From the NCBI GenBank assembly GCA_963678705.1, contig OY783206.1, positions 18,549,807 to 18,613,806 on the forward strand: 64,000 nucleotides of DNA, written 5' to 3'. The notes beneath the pieces were generated by a model. It had not been told where the DNA came from and ran no database searches. It saw only the letters and a program-made list of their open reading frames with translations. A program made the position numbers and the translations under genes. The DNA is from Panorpa germanica. Lineage: Eukaryota > Arthropoda > Insecta > Mecoptera > Panorpidae. This document shows, piece after piece, positions 36,401 through 47,719 of the stretch; position 1 is the first letter of the stretch; every line of letters starts with the position of its first letter.

Positions 36401-37379
36401 ATGTTATCTTTGTCTGTATGTGGATAATGGCCTACTATTTTCTAAAACTGAATCCATTTTGAAAGAAATAACCAAAGAACTACAATCTGTACTGGAAGTA
36501 AAAATATTGAACACACCAAGTAATTTTGTGGGCATGCAAATTGAGATATTTAGCAATGGTATTTTTATACATCAGACAAAGTATGTTGAACAACTGTTAG
36601 AGAAGTTTAACATGACTGATGCTAACCCGAACACTGTTCCAGTGGACCCTCATGTCAAGCTACAAAAGGGAGATGGAGAACCAGAGAAAAACTATCCATA
36701 CAGAGAAGCTGTGGGTTCTCTTATGCATCTGGCTACAGTTAGCCAAACAGAAATTATGTTTGCTGTAAGCCTGGTGAGTCGATTTTTAAGTTGCTATAAC
36801 AAATCACACTGGAATGCTGTCACGAAGATCTTCAAGTACCTGAAGCATACTAAAGATTATGGCCTGAACTACTCATCAACATCAGAGCCACCAGCTGTTA
36901 CTGATTATAGTGATGCTGATTAAGCAAATGATATTGAAACAAGACGCTCAGTTACTGGCTACGTCTTCATAAAAAATGGTGCTGCTGTGACATGGTCCAG
37001 CCAACGCCAACAGACGGTTGCTCTGTCAACAACAGAAGCTGAATTTATAGCAGCCTGTGCTGCAACAAAAGAAGCTATGTGGATAAAGCAAGTGTTATGT
37101 GATATTGGTGAATATAAGCAAGACATTATGTGTTTACATTTGGACAATCAAAGTGTCATCAGTGTAATCAAAAATATAAATTTTCATAAAAGATGTAAAC
37201 ATATTGATATTAAGTATCACATCATAAAAGAAAAATATTCTCAAAAGATTATAGATCTTAAATCTGTAAGCACTGCTGATCAATATGCAGATATATTAAC
37301 TAAAGCAATGTCAAAAGATAAATTCCAATTCTTAAGATCTAAACTTGGTATGTTTAACTACAACTCTTTTGTTAAGTGA
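33489..37379 (+). pseudogene. Copia Gag-Pol polyprotein, copy B (six stops, no frameshift)
   Basis: The region aligns with the copy A polyprotein in one frame throughout. The start codon is lost (ATA at the place of the copy A ATG). Stops are at 33,561, 34,140 (inside the zinc knuckle), 34,668, 35,373, 35,400 and 36,921. The stop at 35,400 is shared with copy A (6,516), so it predates the duplication; the others are private. Protease DSGAS, integrase RTDNG and NGTAERMNRT, RT QLDVKTAFLYGEL and RNase H LSTTEAEF are all readable. The RT box reads YVDN (36,417-36,428) instead of YVDD. The last coding residues are YNSFVK. Confidence 0.93.
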
Positions 37380-37483
37380 AATGTTAGAATATCTTGTAGT
37401 ATAACTTGATTAATATTTTCATGTTTTTTTTTGACACTCAATTAATTATGATTTGTTGTTAGAATGTCTAAATTTAGAGAGAG

Positions 37484-37699
37484 TGTTAGATTTAAATTTA
37501 GCGCCCTCTCGGGATTGCTCGGGACTACTACTCTTCTATCTTTCTTTTTACACTCAGTAATACTGTAGGTAATACTGTACTCTGTAATACTGTACTATGT
37601 AATTCTATACTCTGTGACATCTTAATGCAAGTGTACATTTAGTTAATCAAATAAACCTGATTAATATAAAATATTAGTTTATTTCTGCTAAATATAACA
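37484..37699 (+). repeat. Copia 3' LTR, copy B
   Basis: 216 bp; starts TGTTAGATTT and carries an extra 4 bp near position 30 from a local duplication. It is followed by TTACC. Confidence 0.93.
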
Positions 37700-37704
37700 T
37701 TACC

Positions 37705-39590
37705 GTCTCACTAAATTATTTATATTGTATACTGTGAAACTTCACCATTATATCGTAGATTTAAACAGCTCTTATAAACTCTCATAAAGCATGAGAGGCT
37801 GACCTACGCACTCTTGTAATTTGAACTATACATGCAGGACTTGTTCTATCATGTCCAGTGAGTGATCAAAAATGATTTTATTTTCTGTGTGCATTTCCAT
37901 TGTGCGTTTTTGTTAGGTTTTGCAGTCCTGATATTAATATAGGGATTCTAACATGTTGTCACGTTTTTTTAGTTTTTTAATTACGTATTAGCGAACTAAG
38001 GATGCTCTTACACAGTGACTGTAGTATTGATTCGCATTAGCACACTTCAGCATGAGCTCAAGTTTCTACTATAATATTTAGGAATACACCACAGTATTAA
38101 CTATCCGCTGTCCATGAAATCGTACATACAAAGTGGAACGCAATCGTTCTGTACGAAGTTGCATCTATCCTAGAGAGTTCAGAAATATAAGAGGCCGTGT
38201 AGAACGTAGAGACGTATGAACTACAGACTTCTTTGATACAAAACAGTGTCTTGATAAACATTAAGTTACTCATGATAAAGAGTGTTTATGCTAAACAACT
38301 GGAGCCAATGTGAGAGTATCCTAAAACACTCCTAAAGCTCCTATCATCGAACCTTAAAAATAATTGTTACTTTCATTTAATTTTTCTCAAAAAAGTAATT
38401 TTTTAATTTAAATTTTGTTAAAAAACAACTAATCATCCATCATGATATTTGAATTTCTTAGTCATTTATTTTACTAGTACATAAACATAAATAATTGACC
38501 TGACTAGAAATATCTTCTATTACTAAATTTTAAAATAAATGTATGTCTGAATCTAAAACCCTGTAACTTGTAAACCTCTAGTTTACACAGAAATGGCCAG
38601 CTTGTGTGATTCTTTTATTTTTTAATAAATATTTAAATAAACTTATATAAAATTTGATCAACTATAGTTAAATATTGACAAATAAATTATATTTTACAAT
38701 TAACAATCAAGTTTTTGTTACTGGTCCACTACTAAGGCAGTATCTATTATTAGGCAAATTTAGTTCACAAAATTACTTAAAAAAACCATTTTAAAATTGT
38801 CTATATAAAGCAAAAGATACATTTAGTTTCGTTTATTCATTTAGTTTATTTTTTCAGTCTTCAATAAATCTTTTTATATTAATATATATTTAAAATAATA
38901 ACTTTGCAATTTTTTTTATAAAATTGTCTATAAAAAAGACTAGTTCTTAGTTCTAAGTCTTTTAAAGACACAGAACACAGTTACATTGTTAATATTTTTT
39001 ATTATCAAATGAAAATGGTAAAATATAAATTAAAATAAATGCTAGGTTTTAACTAAATTATCACATAGCTTATTATATTTAAAAAATTATAAGTAATAAA
39101 TATTTATTTTTATAAATAAATAATATTTTATATAAGAATTACTTTATCTTAAACATTCAATTGAATACTTTTTAAAATTTGTTTAATTGAAAAATAGATT
39201 ATATAAAATGATTGTTTTTTTTTAAATTATTTTCAGACAATCTCTTAGTTAAAATATAAGAATATTTAATAAAAATTTAAGTTATTTTCTTTGTAATAAG
39301 GTTATATAATTATAATTGTATACTTGCAGAAGTATATATAAATAATATACCTTCATAAATCTTCATCTTGTTTTTAAATAATGTAATATATATATAACTT
39401 CTGCAAGTATATGTATAAATTATATATTCAATTGAGAATAAGTAGTAATTGATATACAATTCTTGTCCCTGAAACTATTTAATTGCAGAATCTATTCTCA
39501 CCAGAAAATAACCGTTTAGAAAATTATAATTTCTAAATAATGATATGCATTATATTTGCATATGATTATTAACTAACATTTTCACTTTCC
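37705..39590. other. AT-rich noncoding DNA, copy B
   Basis: Matches 8,816-10,690; no gene or known element is seen. Confidence 0.55.
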
Positions 39591-39596
39591 TAAAAT

Positions 39597-39803
39597 TAAC
39601 GTTCTGTCATGTAGCAGAAGATTTTTATTTTCGTGGATTTTTTTCATTTTAAATGTTTCTAATAAGTTCGTATAATCGGTTATTTGTTCTTATTATTAGA
39701 TTGCTATGGAAGAAATCCTCGGTTTTATAAACATTCCAAAAGACACAAAAAATAAATAAGACCAGAAAACACAATAAGATTTATTTTGCTTTCAAATGTG
39801 TGA
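39597..39803 (-). pseudogene. Broken counterpart of the membrane-anchor frame, copy B
   Basis: The end (near 39,600-39,690) and the hydrophobic start (near 39,695-39,800) of the frame seen at 10,697-10,978 are both present. About 68 bp between them are missing, including the possible splice acceptor. Substitutions also change the start region. Confidence 0.35.
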
Positions 39804-40026
39804 CAATGGTGAAGGACAAATTAGGATTTAATCTAATTCAAAACTATATTAAAATACATACATTACAATATAGCGGGGATGCCTATTATGAAAATATACA
39901 ATAAGGTTGTGAACTTGTTTTAGGGCTCAATTTTTTAATACCTTAATGAAATTTTGATTATTAAACGTATATTGGCGTTTATATTTTATTAATATTTATA
40001 TAAAGTTTAAATTTTATTTAGCTGCG

Positions 40027-40034
40027 TGACGTCA
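40027..40034. promoter_or_regulatory. CRE palindrome TGACGTCA, copy B
   Basis: Same site as 11,210-11,217, 19 bp before the ATG at 40,054. Confidence 0.35.
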
Positions 40035-40053
40035 TAGTTGATGACTTTGAAAT

Positions 40054-40157
40054 ATGAGTAATCTTATTTATTTTTCGTTGGCTATCCCGATTATTGAAAC
40101 AATATGGGTCGATGCAATAGCTGCTATAGCTTTAACGTTTATTTCTACATCTCTTTT
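40054..40157 (+). pseudogene. Possible first exon of a membrane protein, copy B
   Basis: 104 nt starting MSNLIYFSLAIP and ending at GTAAGT (40,158), with length and donor preserved relative to copy A. Just downstream at 40,251-40,355 a 34-codon frame (MELLYYTIGILFVIIYLV, then a basic tail) is intact here. In copy A it is split by the BEL insertion. Neither product is recognised. Confidence 0.3.
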
Positions 40158-40355
40158 GTAAGTCTCTTGCACAGTGATGATAAAGGTTGGCAAATGATAG
40201 TGTGGAAGAAGACTGCGAAGCTAATACTACAATTATAGTATATAATTATGATGGAATTATTATATTACACAATCGGTATTTTATTTGTTATTATTTATTT
40301 AGTATACCGCAATATACTAAAATTTACCCCCGGCAAGCGACGAATTAATTTCTAA

Positions 40356-41383
40356 GCGTCTATTGCCATCAAATTTTAATGCCATTTTTAAATTGAAATA
40401 TTTAACTCGTTCCATATTTATTTTACATATAACAAATAATTTTTCATATAAACTGACTTAAAAAAAATATTTTCTCCAATTTGTTCATTATTTGACCAAC
40501 TTTTTTTCAAAATTTGTGAATTTTTTTTTCGATTTGTCAATTAGCTTATGTACGATTTTGCCAATAAAATTAAATAAAGTTTAAAGAAATAGAACACGGT
40601 AGACGGGAAAGCCCAAAGGCACACAATTAATAATATATAATAATATAAGAAAATTCTATATTATAAACATTATATCAAGGGAAAGTTTATTTGTTTATAT
40701 GTTGTTTGTTTATATGTTTACGCGATTCGTATGGTGGCTCAAAAACGGCTCCGCGCATTTTCCTGAAAATTGTCTATCGTAGAGAAAAGAATTCTAAGAC
40801 TTTTGACTTCCTCGGATTTTCCCCTAAATTTCTCCAACTTTTAATTCGTAAAAGGTAGAAAGTTGACATTTTCCATATGAGTTACGGTGTTCAATGGTAA
40901 TATTTATGAAAATTTAGAAACTAAAAAATTAAAAAGGGAAGAATTAAAAAAATTAGGGGGCTCGGTAAGAAACTTTGGAGAAACCTCAAATTTCGAATTG
41001 TGCAGTAATTGAATATGATATTGAGAAAAAAAAAACAAAAATTTATTATATAGCCTAAAGTAAAAAATTGAACTAGAAAGTTGAAATTTTGTATATGAGC
41101 TAACTTTGGTACATAACTTAGAAACCGAAAAAGAAAATCCCAAATTTAGAAAAAAAAAGTTGGTCAAATAATGAATAAATTAAAAAAAAAATTTTAAAAA
41201 CATATAAGAAAATAAACATATAAATATAGAAACATATAAACATACTGTTGGAACATTATAATATAGGATTTATTCTTATAACGTTACATAACTGTATTTT
41301 TCATGTACAGTTCATCCGACATTTATTCAGTTTTCTATATAACTTTTACACATTTGCTAATATGTATGGCTTTTACTACTTAC
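40356..41383. other. AT-rich noncoding DNA, copy B
   Basis: Matches 16,380-17,413. Nothing is recognised. Confidence 0.5.
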
Positions 41384-41628
41384 CCAAGTCAGAGTATTTG
41401 TCAGTTAAACAGAAACCGCGTCGGTTTCCATAACCAAAATTACATCCTCTAAACACGTTTACACGGGGTGCGAAATCCTTGGCTTTATTAAATGCATTTT
41501 GACTAGAGAACTTCACAAAACCGCATAGGACTCTATAAAACAAACATTTATTGTAGATGTCTGTAGATCTTTCAGATAGTCGTACATACATATAATTAAG
41601 AAAATCTACAATATAATTAAGAAATTAC

Positions 41629-41957
41629 CCGTTTTGTATACAGTGCTTTGCTGATTGAACTACTCTACACATTTTGAAGAACTCTTGATATTCTTCTTTC
41701 GTGTATTCTCTCTTTATATCACAGATATAGATTGTCTTCCGTTCGTCTTCATCGTCATATTTGTATCTTTTGACATATGGTCAAGGGGATAAATCATCAT
41801 AGACCCCCTTGCGCTTCCTTTCATTATTATAAATATATCTCTTAGGATGTGGTACAGGGCTTAAGGAACGCAGTACTGGTCGTTTCATTGGTTGGTAAAC
41901 CGAATCACGGAAACGTTGGCCTCAGCTTCTTCTGCATAAGAATCCGATCCGGTTTGA
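41629..41957 (-). pseudogene. RRM first-half exon, copy B
   Basis: 329 nt against 330 in copy A (17,659-17,988). The acceptor is a long T run plus AG and the donor is GG|GTAATT. It encodes QTGSDSYAEEAEGQRFRDS, the Pro/Arg linker and the start of the RRM. The 1-nt loss is in the GGCC(C)TCAGC stretch near 41,922. Confidence 0.7.
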
Positions 41958-44900
41958 CTAAAAAAAAAAAATTATTTTCGTTAGTTTAGAAAATTTAATT
42001 AAATTAATAGATATGTTTATTACTTGTTTCGTGATTGCGATGGTGATCTACTATAACTTCCATCACATCTTGATTTTGACGATGATCTCTTTAGACTTTT
42101 ATTATTAGTAGATACTAAACGACTTGCACTCCTTTCACGTGAATAGCTACTTCGATATGTAGCCAGATGATCATATTTAGAAGACTCTCGAGTGTGACTT
42201 TGCGAATATTTTCTACGTTTTTCTTCTGGTGATCTTCTACGATGTTGAGAATATTTTCGTATTGGTGATTGACTGCAAATTGACTCAATTGTTTTGCTCT
42301 GTGGTGTTTGCGTAGATTTAGAAATTGTCTCTATCTTACTTTCACGTGGCTTATCATTATTGTAGCTTATTGTTTTATCTTCTTGAACAGGCTTACATAT
42401 TTTTGAAGTTGTAGATACGTCTGCATCTTTCTCACGTGGATTAAATGTAATCTCAGTATTGCACGCTATTGAAAAACATATCCTTTGCTTAACATAAGAT
42501 AAAACTTATCTTTTACATATTTTTGATGTTACTTCAGTATTAGTTTGTTTACTGGAGTTTTCAATCAGAGATTGAATTTCGCGTGTTAAAGTCACAGGTA
42601 TTACCACTTCATCTTGAAGAACATTCTTATTGTTTTTCTTATTGATCAAGTATTGTGCTGTCTTAGAAGTAAATTTCATCTGCACGAAATTTGGAGGCTG
42701 TGGTTCTACTTTTGGTAGATCATTATACGGTGTCAATAACTGTTTATTGTTTACACCAACTGTTTTTATGCGTCCGCTTGTAGTCTTTGACATTTTTAAG
42801 TGTTGCACAGTTTGAATTGACTCTTCAACAATCGGATTAGACTTTTTGGTTTTAATGGTATTAACTAGCACAAAGTTTCTATAATTATCTGTATGTTGTA
42901 TAAAATTTTTTTAAAAATTATTTCTATTTAATAACGAATTTTGTTTAGTTTTATTTTCTCCTAATTTGATGTGTCTATCTTTCGACGATATATTTCCGTC
43001 TTGTGAGTTATTATTTTTTGTTTTAATATCACTTAAAACAGTTCCGTATTGTAAAGATCGATCTTCTTTCAAAAATACAGATTTAAGAACCTCAATTTTT
43101 TTTGCTGAAATATTGTTGGATAAATTTGTACATTTTGCTGTCAAATCATTATGATGTATTTTATTATCCATTTGCGTTGACGTAATTTAGACTTTTACCT
43201 CAGTCAATTTTTTGTCGGTTTCCGTATAATTATTAATGGTTTTCGTCCGCGTCTTTTTTACATTTTTCTCCTTCCTGTAGTTGTGACGTTCTAATGCAGC
43301 TTCGGATGTAATAGTGGAAATTGATTTCTTACTTGTTACTTTCTCAAACTCTGGTTGCGAAATTAACGATTTCGAATTTTGATAAATGTTTTTCTTTTCC
43401 CATGTTTTCTGCTGATTTAATTTTTCTCTAAAAACTGCACGAGATTTATGACTGCCACCCGAAGATTCGTTCTTTTTTTGTGAAACTTCTTTCTTCATTG
43501 ATTCAGTAACAAGTAATTGACTTTTCATATGCTTTTCATTTATATCATCGACGACATTTTTAGATCCAGCAATTTTAGATGTTTCCTTTTCTTGTTTTTT
43601 CACTTGTGTCACTTTGCCTTCACTCTCATGTAATTTAGTAACCTTGTTTAGTAACTTATCTTTTCTAATATTATTTTGTTTTTTTATTTTCTTTAGTCCA
43701 CAATTCCTTTTACCAATTTTGTTATCACTAGATACTTTAACTTTATGATCACCTGCAGAAACTTCATAACTTCTAGGACGAAATTGAATTTCCTCGTTTA
43801 TTTTACTATCTATTTTTTGATTGTCTATTTTACTGTTTATTTCACTAATATCATAATTTTGATGACTATTTATATTTTTGATTTTACTAGTTTCTTTTTC
43901 AATGTCTACGCACTCATCGTCACTAAGGAATATTGGCGGTTGTTCACCCACAGGATCGTCTAATGAAATTTTTTTACTAATGCCGTATTGACGTTTTTTA
44001 CTTTTCAATGGTTTTAGGCTATATTTAATTTCCTAAAAATATAAAGAAGGGATGTAACAATTTGGTAAATATACAATCGAAAAATTTATTTTCTAATATA
44101 AATTCCATAATTATAAAAGGTAAAGTACAATCATTAGCTATTGTATAATAAAACTGTGATTAGTAAGTAAACGAAAATATATAGCTAACTAAATGGATGT
44201 AAAAAGTTTATTTCTACATTTTTTTTATTGGTACCACTTTCATAATTAATGAATTATATCTAGAAAAGAAAATAACTTACGGGATTATGTTTAGATAGAA
44301 CTGAATCTTCGCATGTATTAAACATCTGGTCTGTACAAATTGATTCTACGTCCACGCATTCATCTTCAGTATCTTTAGAATTACATGGTGTATAATTTGT
44401 AAGTTTAGAAATATTTTCGGTATTTCTATCTCGAACAGGTGTTCGTATAGGAGGAACTTTCCTTTCTATTCTACTTGGAGTAGATTGAATATTCGTGAAT
44501 GGTTCAACAAAATTACTACTTGTTAATTCGTGTAGCATATCTGCTACAACGAAAGAGCCATTTAAATCTGGCTCTTTAGATCCATCTTTACCATTTATAT
44601 AACTTACTAAATCCAAAAACGAATTTTGTGAGTCTGCTATTTCATCTTTAACGTCTTCCACTTTCTCTTCTGCTGCTATTTCTTGTGTTGTTATTTCTTG
44701 TGTTGCTATTTCTTGTGCTAGTTCTTGTTGTGAGTTTTCATCTTCGACAATATGAGTATTGTTTTCTAATAAAATTTCATTTGTGGAGTCGCCAATATTT
44801 TTATTCAAATTTAATTTTTCTGCACTTTCAAGAGGTTGTAACTGAATATGTTTCAAGTCAAATAAAGCACTAAGGTTATTGCAGCTTCTGAAGGAAGCCA

Positions 44901-45210
44901 ACATATTGTCATGGGGTCTGGGAGTTTCTGGTAATGAAACGGACTTATCATTTTTCTTGCGTGTTGAAGTTTTTGGATAGACTGTAACATAATGAAAAAC
45001 ATTGAATTTATTTATTTTATATTGTGAATTTAGTTCTATTATTTCAATTGAACCACTAGCAGATTCATCGAAATCGACTAAAAGTTCTTTATGTTGATTT
45101 TTGACGATTGTATCATATGCTGATTCTACAACATTGAAACTACCATTCAAATCTTTTGGGGAATCGTATAAATATTTTGGATCATTTGGAATAACAATAA
45201 CATTACTCAC

Positions 45211-45860
45211 CCTTGATGCTATCTTTATTTATTTGCTGAGCAAATCTATTGCTTTTACTTTCATTTTCCTTCACATTTTTATCATCTTCAGAGTCTGAAC
45301 TTCGTGATAAATTTAATGGTTGTATTTTTGCTATGTGATTTGCTAAGCTATCTGAACGACCTTGCTTGCTGGATCCTACATCTGAATCAGAGTCCGAGCT
45401 GGAATCAGACTCAGCGCTGGAGCTGGAGCTAGAGCTTGAACTGCCTGAATAGCTAGAACTGCCTGAACTGCTAGAACATGATGATCTACGTTCTGTAGCA
45501 ACACTCAATTTATTACAGGCTTCTGAGACGAACTCCTTATTGAAAATCTGCTTCGCACAGACATCAAGATTATCATTTCTAACAGTATATGATGGAGTAG
45601 GTCGAAGTTGCAGCGATGGAAGCACTGGAGTCATTCGTGGGGGCTGTTTAGGTGTAAAAGAGCCACGCAAGAGTGATTTAGACTCTTGTCGTACTGCCAT
45701 TTGTGATTCAGACTCATGCAGCACAGTCACTTGTGATTTTACCGTTTCGGCAACAGTCGCAGATAGTTTTACCACATTTATTTGAGTCACAGGCCTCACA
45801 ACTTCTTGCACGAATTGTTTCGACCGTTAGGTATGTGCTTTTCTAATCTTCTGCATTATT
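45211..45860 (-). pseudogene. Exon 1 region of the PGC-1-like pseudogene, copy B
   Basis: The acceptor TTATTGCAG precedes 45,860 and the donor is G|GTGAGT at 45,211/45,210. The exon encodes QEVVRPVTQINVV near its start and the poly-Ser acidic tract. Copy A lacks 316 nt of it, including most of the Ser tract. The next intron would be only 58 nt, ending CCCCAAAAG. Confidence 0.6.
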
Positions 45861-46341
45861 CTGCAATAAAAAATACAAAATTTTTAAAAATTAATTTAGG
45901 TTATAAAAAGTCAGTGAAAAAGTCAGTCGAAAAGTATAAACATATTTTAAAATTTTTGCTAGTGGTTTTAAAATTGTTAAAGTGAAATTACAATTCCTTT
46001 TAAGTTAATTGTAGTCAAAAATAGTATCTATTCCAGTCAACATTTAGATATTTAATAAAATAAAAACGCCAATATACATTTATTAACATCTAAAAGAGTT
46101 TACAAGACCATTGTGGAAAGGTAGAAAAACATCATATACATCTGTCGTAAGAAACATATGTTTTGATATTATAAATGTGATTAACAAGAATAAATAAAAT
46201 CGATTTTTTATTTATTCTACAGACATTTCGGACACTTCAATGGCTAAAACTTAAGCGGATAAATTAAAACTAATGGGTGTTGGATTAAATTAAACTAAAG
46301 TCTGAACCTCCGTGCATTAAAGAGAGAAAGAAAAAAAAACG

Positions 46342-46365
46342 AAGAGAGAGAGAGAGAGAGAGAGA
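46342..46365. repeat. GA dinucleotide run
   Basis: About ten AG units; copy A has only a short mixed purine tract at the same place. Confidence 0.85.
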
Positions 46366-47087
46366 TATCGAATAAAGGGATAAACATACTGGTTCAAAGA
46401 AAGGATTTTTAAAACTTATTTTTTTTTAAGGTGAAACGATACTTGGCCATTTTTGATTCGCGAAATATAGATGGCGATACTATACACCAGGTTAAATATT
46501 ATCAAAAGAACCATGTATTTTATATTTAAATCGTTTTATGTAAATAACTATAAACGCGAATCAAAATCTAAAGCTGCAAACCGTTAAATGAATATCGTAT
46601 CTACATTTTAAGCTTTCTTCCACTGACTTTTAATGATTTGGGTAAAACAAAATAATGTTTTGAAAATAAATATTCTTCTATTTTCAAATTCAATACCAAT
46701 TTTTATATGCCCAGTAATATTTCTAATGGTTTGTCATAATTTTAAAACCTTATGGTTCTCAAACTTACGCTTAAGACTTAAAAATATATTGAGTACTCGA
46801 TAATATTACTCAAATATTTTGTACATGATTGTACATAATATAGGATTCTACTAATACATATATGGAATGTTTTGTTAACCAATATTTTCAAAAATACTAG
46901 TATACTAGGAATTCGTGCAGATGTTGGTGATAGAAGCAAATTGACATTTTTCAAAAATTAAAAATTAAAAAAAGGGGACGTTGAGAAAATCAGGAGGACC
47001 GGTATAAAACTTTGGAGAAAGTATATTTTCTTTAAAATCTCATTTTCATTTCCATTATTTCTGGCTTTTACAGTCCCAATATACCTA

Positions 47088-47091
<4 letters not shown>

Positions 47092-47142
<51 letters not shown>
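47092..47142. repeat. TA dinucleotide microsatellite, copy B
   Basis: About 24 TA units, orthologous to 23,221-23,290. Confidence 0.95.
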
Positions 47143-47145
<3 letters not shown>

Positions 47146-47719
47146 CAAATTATTTAAAATGATAATATATTTTTTAAAACATTCAGTTCATTAGAGAGGT
47201 TATTCTGAGAAAAACTCATAATTTCTTAATATCTCAAAACTTAAATTTCGGGCTTGACTCCCTAATGAATTGACCGATCGATATATACATATTTAAAAAT
47301 AGTTGATAATATTAACTATTTTTAAATAAGTATATGTAAAGAAAAATTTGTAACCACTAGAAAATATGAAACTTGAATGCAAGGTATAAAAAAATTAACA
47401 GAAAATAGAATTTTTTTAAATAAATGATAAATAAACTAATTAATGATCTATTTATAAACAAAGCTTGAACATTTATCTGACTCCTAAGTATATATAGTTT
47501 AAATAGCTCAATCGTGTGCAAAGTTATTAACGTTTTTATATTTGAAAACATGGAGTGCTAGTACAAAGTTGTAAATCGATTGTCATTTTAGAACACTGTT
47601 GCCATCTATATCTAACTATATAACCATGAAGTAATGTTTCACCTTAAAATGATTTATTATTAATTTAATTTGTTTATTTATTGTATTGCAAGCATTTCTT
47701 TGTCAACATAAAACTGTAC

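Larger units (their letters stand above)
33133..37699 (+). mobile_element. Ty1/copia LTR retrotransposon, copy B (full length, inactive)
   Basis: LTRs at 33,133-33,344 (212 bp) and 37,484-37,699 (216 bp, with a small internal duplication CTCGGGATTG/CTCGGGAC), flanked by TTACC at 33,128-33,132 and 37,700-37,704. The insertion point and target duplication are identical to copy A, so this is one insertion copied by the segmental duplication, not two insertions. Confidence 0.97.
41384..45860 (-). pseudogene. srl: PGC-1/spargel-like coactivator pseudogene, copy B (fuller copy)
   Basis: Exons by splice signals on the minus strand are 45,860-45,211, 45,152-44,281, 44,032-42,024, 41,957-41,629 and about 41,572-41,384. 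The reading phases of the first four join cleanly. Visible features in order are: a Ser-rich acidic stretch (SSSSSSSSAESDSSSDSDSD) in exon 1; an acidic second exon with EDECVDVES; a third exon opening with SDDECVDIE, then a long Lys/Ser/Thr body and an RS segment (SPIRKYSQHRRRS); an RRM first half (RKTIYICDI); and an RRM second half (CGFVKFS, then FGYGNRRGFC and YSDLG). The last motifs match the PGC-1/spargel RRM ending. Damage: stops at 45,827, 43,187, 42,911 and 42,506, and a 1-nt deletion near 41,922. Its stop codons differ from those placed in copy A. The conceptual length of about 1,350 codons is long but near that of spargel-type proteins. Confidence 0.65.
45861..47660. other. Upstream region or first intron of the pseudogene, copy B
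   Basis: Matches 21,994-23,790. It contains a GA run and a TA microsatellite; no gene is seen. Confidence 0.55.

Noticed and set aside
33133-37699. Independent second copia insertion in copy B
   Set aside because: Same insertion base, same TTACC duplication and same flanks as copy A, plus a shared stop; duplication of one insertion is simpler.
43745-43963. Plus-strand ORFs opposite the PGC-1-like exons
   Set aside because: Hydrophobic shadows of Lys/Ser-rich codons on the other strand.
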